From: Cercospora beticola
Lineage: Eukaryota > Ascomycota > Dothideomycetes > Mycosphaerellales > Mycosphaerellaceae
Reading direction: 5' to 3'
NCBI RefSeq assembly: GCF_033473495.1
Contig: NC_088943.1
Coordinates: 600,001 to 664,000, forward strand
Length of the DNA stretch: 64,000 nt
Shown here piece after piece: positions 33,255 through 44,391 of this stretch (within the stretch, counting starts at the first letter, position 1; every line of letters starts with the position of its first letter). Below the pieces are notes generated by a model. The model saw only the letters and a list, made by a program, of their open reading frames with translations. It was not told the DNA's origin and made no database searches. Position numbers and translations under genes: made by a program.

Positions 33255-35753
33255 TCACCTTCTGATATCCTGTATCGCCTGCCGACGATGTATGCTTTCG
33301 GCAAATAGTGCCTCGATGAGACCGACGACCTCCTCAGCAGTGTACTCCATGCTCAACTCGCTCTCCTTCCACATGTACTTGATGTCTGCAAGACTGCTTT
33401 CCATGATCTCAGCCATGTATTGGAACTTCAGCCAATTTGGACAATAGACGAAAGTCATGTCGCGGTCGTTCTGCACAAACAAGTCCTTGGCCGTCGAGGC
33501 CTGGTCGATCAAAATCTTGAGCTGTTTGGAGTCCGCCTCGCCAATGTCCGGCAGGTCTTCAATTTCACGAATCATCTTCTGCGCGATCGATGACAAGAGG
33601 CTGCCAACACTCTGCAACAGAGCAGAGGTAGACAGGATCGGTGACCACAATCGATGGACATCTCGTAAGCGGAGGACTGCCTGTTCGACAGCGTCTTCGC
33701 ACTCTTGTTTAGCAGGTTGCTCCGAGCAGGCACTGAAACCTTGTGCTCCGTCCAGCAGGTCTGACAGAATCGTGCGCTGCGACTCCATCTCGGAACTATA
33801 AGCTCTTTTCGCGAACTGCTCCAGAGACTTTACGTCGCCATCCACGCGAAGTCGTGACGCAGGTGGTTGATCAGCTTGCCAAGCCCGAAGCTGAGCCGCG
33901 AGGTGAAGGGCATCGTTGTAGATCAGCATGTTTCCCACGTCTATTTTGGCATATGCTGTAGGTGCCGTCGCACGGTATATCGCCAGCCCCAGAGTAGGCA
34001 GGCTGTAGAGTCCGGCAGCAGCAGCAGCGAAAGGCGATTCACTTCCTGCAAGGGATTGAGCATCGCTGATAATCTGCTTGAGCAACTCAAGAGTGCCGTC
34101 AGGTATGCCGGTGACTGTGAATGTTTCGCGCAGAGTCATCTCGCGATCCGCCACTTTTGAGGATGTGTTCACTCCGTTGGGCCCAGTCGATGCTTTTGCT
34201 TGAGGTGCGCCTGATGCAGGTTGCTCATCCTCACCATCCCAGCCCCAGGCTTCCCCTTCATCATCACCGGCTTCACCAGATGGTGGCTGAGCAGTAGTGT
34301 CGGGCTCGTCCCAAGCGCTCATATCTTCATCTTCTGGCTGCGAGGCTGACGCCCCCGCGTTCGAAGGCTGCGTGGGCACGTCGACATCTTCGTCCCAAGC
34401 ACTCATGTCCTCGTCATCAGCCTGCTTTGGCGGAGCTGCAGTCGTTGGCGAGCCGACGCTCCCTTCTTGCTCGCCCCACGCGTCCCATTCGTCGTCCGCA
34501 CCATCCGCGCCCCCCAGCGCCGCGTGATCCTCTTTGCTGATGGTTTGCGTCTCAACCCTTTCCACAGTCTTTCGTTCTCGAAGACCGGAAAACACCAGGT
34601 TGCGCACGTCACCAAGTATAGCTTCACGCCGTTTGGTCAGCCATGTCTTTGGCGCGGACTGGACCCATTCGCGCAAGGACTTGCTACCGTGCCAGCCTAA
34701 TTGGTCGATCTGATCTGCAAACCCTGATGTCCTCTCGAGAAGTGTCTCGAAGCCTGGTAGATCTTCAATGTCGACTGGTACGGCTGCTTCGAGCCAGTCC
34801 TCTTCCAAACGAACATTGATTCGAGGCACTATAATTTCTGCCAGCGGCGAAACGATGTCCTGCTCCAGATGTTGTGCAAGAAAGTTGAATGATGACTGCA
34901 GGTCTTCGAACAATGCTTCCACGCTCGTGTCATCACCTTTCCCGTTGCAAGTCAGCTGCGTGCCATCAATGGCAAAGATGAAGACCTGTCCATCTCTGGC
35001 AGGCGCGAGTCGTGGACGAAAGACCGCTTTTTCAACATCCTTCGCGAGTTTCCCAACGAGATCGTCAAATACGCCCAGTCCTCGAGCGGCGTTGATGACT
35101 GAGCCCAGGCCGTTGCTGATCACCACTCGTCGCTCTTCGATGCTGACTGACACACCATCGCTCCAGCGCTCGTGCACAGTTGTTCTCAGATTCTCGTTGA
35201 GTCTCTCGATCCTTCTCCTGAGCATATGTCCAACGCCAGATCGAGCTTCACCAAGATCATTGACGGAAACCTCTTCCTCCGCCTCTTGCAAACGAGCCAA
35301 GCCCGCATCGACTTCACCGCTTACCAGAGCATCTTGCACAGAGTCCAACAAGACTTTGACCCGCTTTATTGCTTGCAGTTTCGCAGCGATCGAGCTGTAG
35401 ACGTTCGTCTCATGTTGCAGTTCCGTGAAGTATTGGCCAGCTTCCTTGACCTTCGTCGCAAAACTCTTAGTCTGCTCGTGCTGCGCTACAATTTGTCGTG
35501 CAGTCTCGCGACTACGCAGAATATCCGCCTGAAGCTCTTTGGCTTTTGCTATCCAGGTATCGACGTCGCCAGCCGTAGATTGACTCAGGCCACGTATTTC
35601 ATTCTGAACTTCTTCCTGCTCTTTGCGCAGCGCTGCACCGATGTGTCCCAATTTGTCGGAGCTCAAGTCTGCCGAAGCTATGTCCTCGTCCTGCGGGAAA
35701 TTGCCATGTTCGATGTAGTCCAGTACGGCTGGCGTGAGAGCATCTACGGCCAT
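33255..35753 (-). CDS. ZW10/Dsl1-family tethering protein
   Basis: A single exon of 832 residues starts MAVDALTPAVLDYIEHGNFP. A long helical N-terminal half (DLSSDKLGHIGAALRKEQEEVQNEIRGL; ETNVYSSIAAKLQAIKRV) resembles ZW10. A central acidic disordered insert has three DEDMSAWDE-like or GEAWGWDGE motifs (about residues 420-520). The C-terminal half (LRETFTVTGIPDGTLELLKQI; LPTLGLAIYRATAPTAYAK; GNMLIYNDALHLAAQL; VYCPNWLKFQYMAEIMESSLADIKYMW) is diagnostic of ZW10/Dsl1. ZW10 is shared by the NRZ/Dsl1 tether for Golgi-to-ER vesicles and, in some lineages, the kinetochore RZZ complex. The tryptophan-containing acidic motifs recall the Dsl1 acidic loop that binds coatomer; this link is inference. Confidence 0.9.
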   Translation of the reverse strand: MAVDALTPAVLDYIEHGNFPQDEDIASADLSSDKLGHIGAALRKEQEEVQNEIRGLSQSTAGDVDTWIAKAKELQADILRSRETARQIVAQHEQTKSFATKVKEAGQYFTELQHETNVYSSIAAKLQAIKRVKVLLDSVQDALVSGEVDAGLARLQEAEEEVSVNDLGEARSGVGHMLRRRIERLNENLRTTVHERWSDGVSVSIEERRVVISNGLGSVINAARGLGVFDDLVGKLAKDVEKAVFRPRLAPARDGQVFIFAIDGTQLTCNGKGDDTSVEALFEDLQSSFNFLAQHLEQDIVSPLAEIIVPRINVRLEEDWLEAAVPVDIEDLPGFETLLERTSGFADQIDQLGWHGSKSLREWVQSAPKTWLTKRREAILGDVRNLVFSGLRERKTVERVETQTISKEDHAALGGADGADDEWDAWGEQEGSVGSPTTAAPPKQADDEDMSAWDEDVDVPTQPSNAGASASQPEDEDMSAWDEPDTTAQPPSGEAGDDEGEAWGWDGEDEQPASGAPQAKASTGPNGVNTSSKVADREMTLRETFTVTGIPDGTLELLKQIISDAQSLAGSESPFAAAAAGLYSLPTLGLAIYRATAPTAYAKIDVGNMLIYNDALHLAAQLRAWQADQPPASRLRVDGDVKSLEQFAKRAYSSEMESQRTILSDLLDGAQGFSACSEQPAKQECEDAVEQAVLRLRDVHRLWSPILSTSALLQSVGSLLSSIAQKMIREIEDLPDIGEADSKQLKILIDQASTAKDLFVQNDRDMTFVYCPNWLKFQYMAEIMESSLADIKYMWKESELSMEYTAEEVVGLIEALFAESIHRRQAIQDIRR

Positions 35754-38700
35754 CTTGGTAGATCAGAAGTTGGCATCCTCTGCACGTGAGCGTTTTCTGT
35801 ATCACGAAGAGCTCTGGATTGTCGTCCAGGTGAGCGGAATGCGCTGTATGTATAGCTGAGCCGTATGCGCGAGTTGGAGTTGAATTGGCAACCTCTCCAG
35901 AAACATGGCAGGTGGGGCCTGAGGCTTCGCGGATGGCGGACCGGACTCCGTTGGCGAACGACGAACGACACTGCACGATTGCGCATTGTCTAGAGGAACA
36001 TCGTCGTGTACTCTTGTCTTCCCTTGCCCAATCTGCGATCATTGGGGACGATTCGACGTCCATCAAAACACGGCCCGAGGAATGCCTGAACTGAGAAGTG
36101 GACACCCGCAATTCGCTCGCGTCGGATGCTATCTTTCACGACAGTCCAGCTTGACGCATTTCACTGGATCAAAATCCTTATGGCGAGCAGGTGTCAGCCG
36201 GACGATTGATCGAATAGTCTACGATCCATATACCCGCTGACCCTTCAAATTCTCCCTCCCACAAATCCTTATCCTACTACCCCACCTCAAGGAGTACAGC
36301 GGGCTCTGCGTCTCGGCCTACTTGAAAGCTTCATCGACAGCAAGCGTTCGGAGCATGTCTTCATTCATTAATCTGGCTACGGCCTCTGCTTCGCAGCAGA
36401 GAGGTTCTTAATACCTTTCCTCTTTCCCGCTCCCTTCCGACTCATCCAGATCATCTTTTAGCCAGCAGCATAATCTCGCTCGCAGCCCATTGCGTCGATC
36501 TATGCTAGAGCACGCTACAAGACTTTGTCTTCAGGCACAACACAACTCTAAGTGCTAGCATATCCGAGCATCTGCAGGCGTACTTGATAATTCCTGCAAC
36601 CGTAGTCCTTAGCTAATCCCAAGGCGAGGAAGTTACCGTATTTGGTATCGAATGAGGCGCAAGCTCGCGACTAAAGGCTCGGGTCAATTGACGTTGAAAC
36701 ATTTATGAAGGCCAAGGGGAGCGCTGGAAGGTCTTGCCTGATACACCAGACGTTGGGTACGGACGCGGTGAGATGGTCGATAAAGGGAAGACGCTGTTCG
36801 TCCGTTCCATGCACCTCTTCTTGAAGGCTACGCCGACACCAGCGGTCCAGACGTGCTTTGCCGCAATATACAGTGCTGCTTTCGCGGCGCAGCCACCCAG
36901 TAGAGCATACACGGACTGCATGAGCATAGTCCTCGAACGCGCACCACCAAGCACGGAATGTGACTCTGGTCGAAGGCTTTCCGTGATCGTTTCCAAGGGC
37001 CCGTGAACGAAGCTTGGTAGAGTCACATGGTGGAGTATTACGACTAGTCGGGCGAATCGACCCTGCAGGCCACGGGTAAGGTAAGGGTGATGATGGCTGC
37101 TGGAGGTTCCCGTTGAGGGAGCAAACGGACGGTAGTCGTCATCCAAGGGCAAAAGGCGCCTCGATTCCACACCTTTTGAAGGAGGTCTAATGAAGGCTGT
37201 TTCGTCTGCTAGAATGGGCGATGATTACGAATGCGAAGGGCAATTCGACGTCTAAGGCAATCCAACCTCCCAAGCTTATCAGAGCTACACAACATGAAGA
37301 CGATCCAAGCATTAGGCTGCTGCACTCACTAAGAGCGACTGTCTCTCAAGAAACGAAATCACGATGCAGAATGCAGCCTCCATAGAAATCCCTCGTCCCT
37401 GACAGATTTAAGAGCGACTGGAACTCCAGGTTGGTGGCATTGAAAGAAGTAATAAATTCGATGTAGCAATGGTGTATCAGTCATCGTGTTCTTTTATGAA
37501 ATTAAAAGATAAGTGAGATTTGAAGATCACAAGCTCCAAAGCCTTAAGTCACGGAGACAGATGATTGTATTAAGCAGCTCTTCAAGCTTCAGCATTTCAC
37601 CAAACATAACTGTGCATTTCGACATCATGTAACAGGCCCTGGCCAGGCGAGCGGAGACGATGATAAGCATAGCAGTATCCTCCTTGGGAAGCATTCTCGC
37701 TAAAGCAGAGTCGGAGAAGGAGTATGTGGCACACCTTGCCAATTCGGCGCCTAAATCGAGCAAGGTATCGTCTACAAACCGTCCAACCTCAACCATATTG
37801 AAGCCGCAATTCTTACCTTCGCGGGCCTCAAGGGTCTGGAATGCTCTCTACGGCTCCAAAGAATTCTTCTCCGGTGAACAGGTTCTCACCCAAGGAATAG
37901 GGCCGGTGACCGCATTTTCTATGCTAAATCGTGGGGCGTTTTGGGAGGTAATGAATGCGAGATTGTTGATTTGCAAGCGAAGCGGCAGGTAATGATACTT
38001 GGAGGATGATATAGTAACAATGTGTGTTGTCCTAGTGTTATCTGACTGTAGTCGGGAGGCAACGAACCCCTTGTAAGGAGCTGGGATTTCTTTCGCACGC
38101 CTAGATGTGAAAATATGGCAGCAATTGTACAGACCGGATAAATGTTCATGCATATTATCGCTAGCAGTGTACTGCTGTATCTGGAGTTTGGAGGACACAG
38201 TTGTGCAACTCTGCTTGTCTCTGATTATTGTGAGGACCTGCGCTTTTGAGGAGGTTGACCTTTGGCGGCCTTGCGGCCTTTGTGGTGGTAGAGAAACGCT
38301 CGCTCTCAGGGATGATCAGAGGTCGAGATATCAGTGCGTCTTGAGAGTCGTTGGCTTTGACGGGCTTCGGGGCTCGGAGAAAGCGTTCCTGCTGGAGGTT
38401 TCTCTAGCAGCACGAGGTTCAAAGGTCTGGAGGCTTTGTAAGATCCGATGGCTTGGAGAGCTTGAGATTTCGAGAAGCTCAAGGTTCAGCAGAGCAGCAG
38501 AACCTCTCCTTGAGGTCGCAACGCCTCACTCTTGATGCCTCTGGCGGCCCTTGAGGAGCAGCGTCTTGCCCCCTGGCGGCGGCGCTGGTTTGATCTCTGT
38601 AGAGTCACCGTGGGTTTTTTGGGTGACAATACATAACATAGGTCCATGTTGGTGACGCGGTGTGGTGACTCTCACGATCGAAAACGAGTCGATTTGGACA

Positions 38701-38985
38701 GAGAGCGTGTTGTGGCGGCGGCGCTGGTTTGATCTCTGTAGAGTCACCGTAGGTCATATGGGTGACAATATGTAACGTAGGTGCATGTTGCTGCCGCGGT
38801 GTGGTGACTCTCACGATCGAAAACGAGTCGATTCGGGCGGAAAGCGCGTTGTGATGGCTGAGACGCGTCGATGAGAACGGAGAATGGGCATCATATAATA
38901 CATTCGTATTCGTATCTAGCAGCTTCTGGCTGCGAGCTCCTCATCAGCGTTCTACCACCACAGATTCGCATCGGGAATCGTCTTT
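35754..38985. other. 3.2-kb gene-poor interval with relics
   Basis: No intact gene is supported. Near 37175-37280 the text reads in frame as GG..KAVSSARMGDDY and, just after, TSKAIQPPK, both resembling the coding relic at 43440-43696 with heavy substitution. A tandem repeat lies at 38575-38852. The stretch 38400-38500 (GCTTGAGATTTCGAGAAGCT) resembles sequence near 14250 and 15250. A minus frame at 36703-37170 lacks an ATG at its head and has no family match. Confidence 0.5.
38575..38852. repeat. Two-copy 139-bp tandem repeat
   Basis: Copy 1 (38575-38713) and copy 2 (38714-38852) both begin GGCGGCGGCGCTGGTTTGAT and share CTCTGTAGAGTCACCGT, GGGTGACAATA, GCGGTGTGGTGACTCTCACG and ATCGAAAACGAGTCGATT. 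They differ mainly at transitions in the middle (for example GGGTTTTTTG versus AGGTCATATG). CTCTGTAGAG and GGTGACTCTC-type elements are partly palindromic. Confidence 0.9.
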
Positions 38986-39700
38986 CTATGGTGCTAGCAC
39001 TTGCTGCGAATCGTCGTAATCTAGTTCCCGCACGCCATCCTTATCCACCACCTTCACGAGCACCCCCTTGAAGTCGATAGGCAGCCGCCGCTTCAGCTCA
39101 TCCGTGCACATTCTCAAGATCTTCATGCCCTGCTCGAAGCTGATGTCTGGGTGGTGATGCTTGTCTAATGTTGACAAGCAGTAGTACTGTGCGTAGCCAT
39201 GGGCGGCGTATGGGACAGGAGCGCACGACGCCAGGTAGTCGATCCAGTGCAGCGTGGGCTTATTGGTGTGATGGTCGAAGCCGCCGAGCAGCAGATTCAC
39301 GGTGTAGGGTGAGCGCGATCGCAGGGACTTTGCGAGCTCTGAGCGGACGAAGGAGGCGGTCTCGTTGGGGGTGAGGTCGGTGCCGTTGCGCATGCTGTAG
39401 AGGGCGACGTTGGCTTGGACGTATTCGGCGAACTGGACTGTTTGTTGTCAGTATGAGCGCGTGTGAGTGGCTGTTCGTGGACTTACTCGTGTCGCCGGCT
39501 TCTCCCACGAAGGCCATGAGTGTGTGCTTGTTCAGCGAGCGCGTCTTGTCATCGGATGCTTTGAGAATGGTTGCGCCTCGCATGGCCGCTTTCGAGGCGG
39601 CGATAATGGTGAAGTCCTTGCCGGTGATGCCGAGCAGAACCTCCCTGGATATACATTAGTACATGTAGGCGGCATATCGGAGGGCTGAAAGGTCATACAT
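38986..39700 (-). CDS. PRE1: 20S proteasome subunit beta-4 (PRE1/PSMB2)
   Basis: Three exons: a 2-nt coding start (39700-39699, bases AT), 39644-39487 and 39437-38986; 203 residues. The spliced start reads MEVLLGITGKDFTIIAASKAAMRGATILK in two parts, the classic beta-4 N-terminus, followed by [25 protein letters not shown] and VNLLLGGFD, YAAHGYAQYYCLSTLD and HPDISFEQGMKIL. This is a structural, non-catalytic beta subunit; no N-terminal catalytic Thr is expected. Intron 1 (39698-39645, GTATGA...TACTAATG...CCAG) separates A-T from G of the ATG. If it is not removed, translation from that ATG stops after 13 codons. Intron 2 (39486-39438) is ordinary. Length matches yeast Pre1 (198). It is divergent from UTP13. 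Confidence 0.92.
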
Positions 39701-40307
39701 GATTGCGGTGTTGTTGTGTGTGTTGTGGGAGGGAAACAGTTCAATGGAGTTTATGAAGTAGTTACTCCAGAGGCAGCTGCAGTTGACGCGGTTCGCTTAG
39801 CTCGGCGCCGGCTTCCGAGCCCTAACAACTTGACAAGCTTCCAGCCTACAGTGATCTCTCTCGCGGAATTGATCCACGATTACGTCGCTTGTCGAGACAG
39901 AGCGCCTCAGCTACGCTATACAAAGCAGAGATACGAGGGTCGGACGGGCACTCAAGTTTTCTGGGCGGAGGAGTACGCAATGTTCATTCCAGTTCCTGTT
40001 TTCCTTTCCGGTGGAAGCTAGTGACACTCTTCTTGTTCGCACAGGCTCGCGACCGCATCGATAGATTCCGACAAAACGAAACGAATCAGTGCATGTCTAA
40101 GCCGAGACCACGCGATTGTGTGAGCCGTCAACAATCGGAGAGCTGCCTCGACGCCGAAGACACAAGGCGAGTGTTGGCGTCTCTCTCGGTCCGGGCCTCC
40201 GCAGCCCTAAACGGAAGCTAGATGGACAGGGTTTAAAAAAGTACAGCTTCACATGAAACTTCGACAGCATCTGCGTTGTGGTGCACTCGATCCCGAAACC
40301 AGGCAAG
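39701..40307. promoter_or_regulatory. Divergent promoter region PRE1/UTP13
   Basis: About 600 bp lies between two divergent housekeeping genes. I looked for the proteasome element GGTGGCAAA and did not find a clear copy. Confidence 0.45.
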
Positions 40308-43239
40308 ATGGCCTACAAAGCAGAAGTGCGCACTACGTTCGAGCCGAGTCGTGTCATTCAGCCCATCTATACCGGCGGCGCGGTCTCGCTAAGTCAGAAT
40401 GGGCGCATTCTGGCCTCAACACTGGGCGAAGATGCTCTGCTCACGGATTTGAGTACTGGCACGCATTTGGCGCGCATAGAAGGCGTAAGCATATTCCATA
40501 GTACTCAGTGGCGCGGACTGACTGTTGACACAAAGTGACCAGGACGGCGAACCTCTGACCACCATCACACTCACTCCCGATGCCTCACACCTGATACTGT
40601 GCTCGCGATCGATTGCGATGCGCATATATTCCCTCCATGAATCACAGCTGGACGATACACTTGATGCGAAGCTCGTGCGAACACTCAAACCCCACAAGAC
40701 GCCCGTGGTAGTTGTGGCAACAGACAGTACGAGTTCCCTACTTGCTACGGGAGGCGCAGATGGCGAGATCAAAGTGTGGGACATTCGCGCAGGCTATACG
40801 ACACACACTTTCCACGGACACAGCGGAGTCATCTCGGCATTGCACTTCTTCCAAGTCGATCCGAACGAAGCAGGCGAGGCAACGACCAAGAGCAAGAAGA
40901 GAAAGAACAAGCAGAAGAATGATGTTGCGGAGGAAGTACGAGATGGCGCGACAGCAGGGTATAGGCTGGCTTCTGGAGGCGACGATGGGAACATCAGAGT
41001 GTGGGACCTCCACAAACGAAAAGCAGTCGCGACACTCGAGAGTCACGTCAGCGTCGTGAGGAGCCTGGATTACTCGCCCGAACAGAGATTGCTGCTCAGC
41101 GGAAGCAGAGACAAGACAGTCGTACTCTGGGACTCAAGGTCATGGCAACAAGCTAGCACGATTGCGGTCTTAGAGACCGTCGAGGCTGCTGGGTTTCTCG
41201 AGGCGGGTCTCCTCGTCTACACGGGAGGAGAGACCGCGAGGCTTCGAATATGGAACACTGACGATGGACGAGAGGTGACAGAAGAGCAGGAGGAAGGCGC
41301 GGAGATCGAAAGAATAGTCGATGTGCAGTGTTCGCCAGATCTGCCATTCCTACTCACGGTGCACGACGATCAGACCTTGATCTTGCGATCATTGGAAGGG
41401 CTCGCGAGTGCATCCAGCGCCAATCGTCATCCGCCATTGCCCATAATCCGACGGATCAGCGGGACTCACGACGAAGTCATCGACCTTGCATATGTTGGAC
41501 GGGATCGAAATCTTCTGGCTCTTGCGACAAATTTAGAAGACATCCGTATTGTCTCGCTGGACACAGACAAGTCAAGTGGTGGCTCACCTTACTTTGGCGC
41601 CGATGTTGCTCTTCTCCGTGGTCACTCTGAGATTATTATCACCATCGACACCGATTGGTCTGGCTGCTGGCTTGCCACGGGAGCGAAGGACAACACTGCA
41701 AAGCTGTGGCGGTTAGATCCCGAGAACAAATCTTATGAGTGCTATGCCACGTTCACCGGGCATGCTGAGAGCATAGGAGCTGTAGCGCTTCCCAATGGTA
41801 CACCAGCGCATGGATCGAAGGAGTACCAAAATCCGCTCGAGCACCCGCCGAAATTTCTCATCACTGGCAGTCAGGACAAGACGATAAAGCGCTGGGATAT
41901 CAGCACGCAACCCGGCAAAGGTCCCAGGGCAGCATACACGAGGAAAGCGCATGACAAAGACATCAATGCGATTGAGGCTTCATACTCCTACACCACTCCT
42001 CTGTTCGCATCCGCATCACAAGACAAGACTGTGAAGATATGGGATGTGCAGACCGGCGAGACTATCGGAGTGTTGCGAGGCCACAAGCGTGGTGTGTGGA
42101 CAGTTGCATTCTCCCCTCCCGATATGCCTCCTTTGACTACGAACGAAAGCGGGAGTGCGAGCACCTCCAAAGGTATGGTGGTCACTGGCAGCGGTGACAA
42201 AACCGTCCGGATCTGGAGCTTGACAGACTACAGCTGTCTGCGAACATTTGAAGGTCACTCGAACAGTGTGCTGAAAGTCGTCTGGCTTCCTCCGCCGAAC
42301 AAAAGTGGGAAGGACGTCAGAGGTGTGCAAGTGGCCAGCGCTGCTGGCGACGGCCTCGTCAAGGTCTGGGATGCACAAAGTAGCGAATGTGCTGCAACTC
42401 TCGACAATCATATCGATCGTGTTTGGGCGCTTGCAGTCCGACCGCAACCAGCACGCAGCGAGGCAGATGCGAAAGCCGAACTTCAAGAAGCTGATGAGGA
42501 GGCACGTGACAGCACATCACAGCTTGAGTTAGTCTCTGGCTCGGCGGACAGCACACTGACCTTCTGGGCCGATACCACAACGCAGACTGCCCTCGCGGCG
42601 ACGACGCAGGCCACGCAGCGGATCGAACAGGACCAGGAGCTACAGAACGCGATCCGAGCCAACAATTTTCGAGACGCAATTGTTCTTTCGTTGCAGCTCA
42701 ATCACCCAAAGAGACTCCTCGAGGTCTTCAGATCGGCCATCGACAATCCTTCCACAGAAGTTAAAAGCCTTACGGGGCGTGTCGAAGTGGATGGTGTCCT
42801 CGCATCGTTGTCTGAGAGTCAGCTCTGGAACCTCCTCCGCCGATTGCGAGATTGGAACGCAAATGGTCGAACACATCACGTCGCGCAACGTGTACTATAT
42901 GCGCTGTTCAGGATATATCCAAAGGAGAAAATCATTGGTCTGCAACGGCGACGCAAGCAAATTGCGGCTGCAGACGACGACGAGGCTCTTGCGGGAGCCA
43001 TGGCCGAGACGAATCTCCAGGACAAAGTGAAGAGTAAGGAAAGCGTCAAGGACGTGCTCGATGCTCTCAAGGCCTATTCAGATAGACACTACCAACGTCT
43101 GGACAAAACGAGTGAGGAGCGATACGTCTTGCTCTGGGCACTGGGACAGATGGATGATGTGAGCACGGCGAAGCTGCAGCTCACTAATGGTATGAAAGGC
43201 CCCAGAGATGAGAATGATGTAATGCTGAACGGGGCGTAA
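40308..43239 (+). CDS. UTP13: UTP13/TBL3, SSU processome WD40 protein
   Basis: Two exons (40308-40484, 40543-43239) encode 957 residues. The N-terminus MAYKAEVRTTFEPSRVIQPIYTGG is typical of Utp13. Multiple WD40 repeats follow in two propellers (LATGGADGEIKVWDI, LASGGDDGNIRVWDL, LLSGSRDKTVVLWDS, WLATGAKDNTAKLWRL, FASASQDKTVKIWDV, VVTGSGDKTVRIWSL, VASAAGDGLVKVWDA, LVSGSADSTLTFWAD). A C-terminal Utp13 helical domain (LQNAIRANNFRDAIVLSLQLNHPKRLLEVF) completes it. It is part of the UtpB complex that processes 18S pre-rRNA in the nucleolus. The 58-nt intron (GTAAGC...CTGACTG...CCAG) joins ARIEG to DGEPLTT. A Lys-rich insert (TKSKKRKNKQKND) sits between blades. Confidence 0.94.
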
Positions 43240-43351
43240 TACAATTCAAAAGGCACATAGTTGGCTGTGCGGTCGGAATGCGCGGATCCAACGTTCGGTT
43301 CGACCACCTGACCCCAATTGCTCTCACAATAGAAGCTAGACCTGGAGAACT

Positions 43352-44095
43352 GGGACGCATGAGTAATGATACCACTCGGAAAGCGTACTATTGGATTGTC
43401 GGCCATGTTGTATTGCCCAATCACCCTTTCCTCTAACGTAGACAGCGCTGGAGGGGCCTGCAAAGCCGCCCCCTGCCGGAAAGGCCAAAAATGCGCGAGC
43501 CCAGCATGCACCCGTATCAGGTTTAGAGGACTACTTCGCTGAAGGTAAACAGAACAGGAAGGAATTGGATGGCATTCCGACTTCCAAGGCGATCAATCTA
43601 CCGCCCCCACCTCCTAAGGCGGGAGGCCCACCGAAGGCTGCGTCGTCTGCTGCTACGGCCGATAATTCCGAAGCCAAAGATGAAGACGCGAGCTAGAGGT
43701 CGCCGGCACTTTGGATTCCTTCGACTTGGGCATCGGACGGACCCGCTTTAGAATACGATAGGACTTGGTCGAATTGTCGTGCAGGGACCGCAAAGCGAGA
43801 ACAGATACGTCAATTCGACTTCCAAGGCGAAGACTTCCTCGTTCCTGCGAATATAGGTCTGAAATCTGGATGTCTAGGTATAGACCTACGGGGTCGCCGC
43901 CCGCTGGCGAGAGAATCAAAGCAGGGGCTTAGCACGCGCCAATGGGTTCGAATCGACTATGATTCTCTGCTAGCAGTCACAGTCGCAACTATTGCTTAGT
44001 GATATAGACAGCTAGACGAAGATACATATAAGGAAGATTAAGAGGGCACGTTTTGGGACGCATGAGTAATGATACTACTCGAAAAGCGTACTATT
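43352..44095. repeat. 41-bp direct repeat pair 703 bp apart
   Basis: GGGACGCATGAGTAATGATA begins both 43352-43392 and 44055-44095, and both continue (C/T)ACTCG(G/A)AAAGCGTACTATT. Two C/T and G/A differences separate the copies. They bracket the coding relic and could be remnants of flanking repeats. Confidence 0.85.
43440..43696 (+). pseudogene. C-terminal coding relic, Pro/Ala/Lys-rich
   Basis: From just after a TAG at about 43437 an 85-codon open frame without ATG reads protein-like text: PPPAGKAKNARAQ, GLEDYFAEGKQNRKELDGIP, TSKAINLPPPPPKAGG and PPKAASSAATADN ending DEDAS-stop. I do not recognise the parent. TSKA appears again at about 43812 in the sequence after the stop, and both PKAASSA-like and TSKA-like text recur in mutated form near 37180-37270, so this is one member of a small dispersed family. 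It has no start, and the flanking direct repeats suggest it was carried or duplicated. It could instead be the last exon of an unrecognised gene. Confidence 0.45.
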
Positions 44096-44391
44096 GCCCG
44101 ATCAAGCTCTTTTGCAACGTAAAAGACCGCGAGGCCGTAAGGTGACAAAGACAAATCCGCGGTTAGCTGTCTACCTGTCTACCTGTCCTTATGCCCTTGG
44201 CGCTGCTGTATTTATTTTACCTGCCAACAGGTACTGCTACCTCTTTCTCCGCACAACCTCTAGCTTCAACAGCAATTCACGCAATTCGGATCACTTGAAG
44301 CCACGCGCTTAGCCTACGACCTCGATCTCGGCGGAGCCGACAACACGGCATTACCTCAGCCAAATTCGATATTGCTCAAGTCCAAGACATT

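Larger units (their letters stand above)
43240..44391. other. Accessory interval with repeats and a gene relic
   Basis: About 1.15 kb between UTP13 and a secreted protein gene. It holds a 41-bp direct repeat (43352-43392 and 44055-44095) and a protein-like relic (43440-43696). A hairpin of GAGAGAATC with GATTCTCT lies near 43910-43965. No intact gene. Confidence 0.6.

Noticed and set aside
36703..37170. 155-codon minus frame as a gene
   Set aside because: Its first codon is GTG, the first ATG is internal, no motif is present and it lies in a relic-bearing interval.
43905..43970. tRNA-like segment with GGTTCGAATC
   Set aside because: The GTTCGAAT loop is not closed by a proper T stem and no acceptor or anticodon arms can be formed; only a GAGAGAATC/GATTCTCT hairpin exists.
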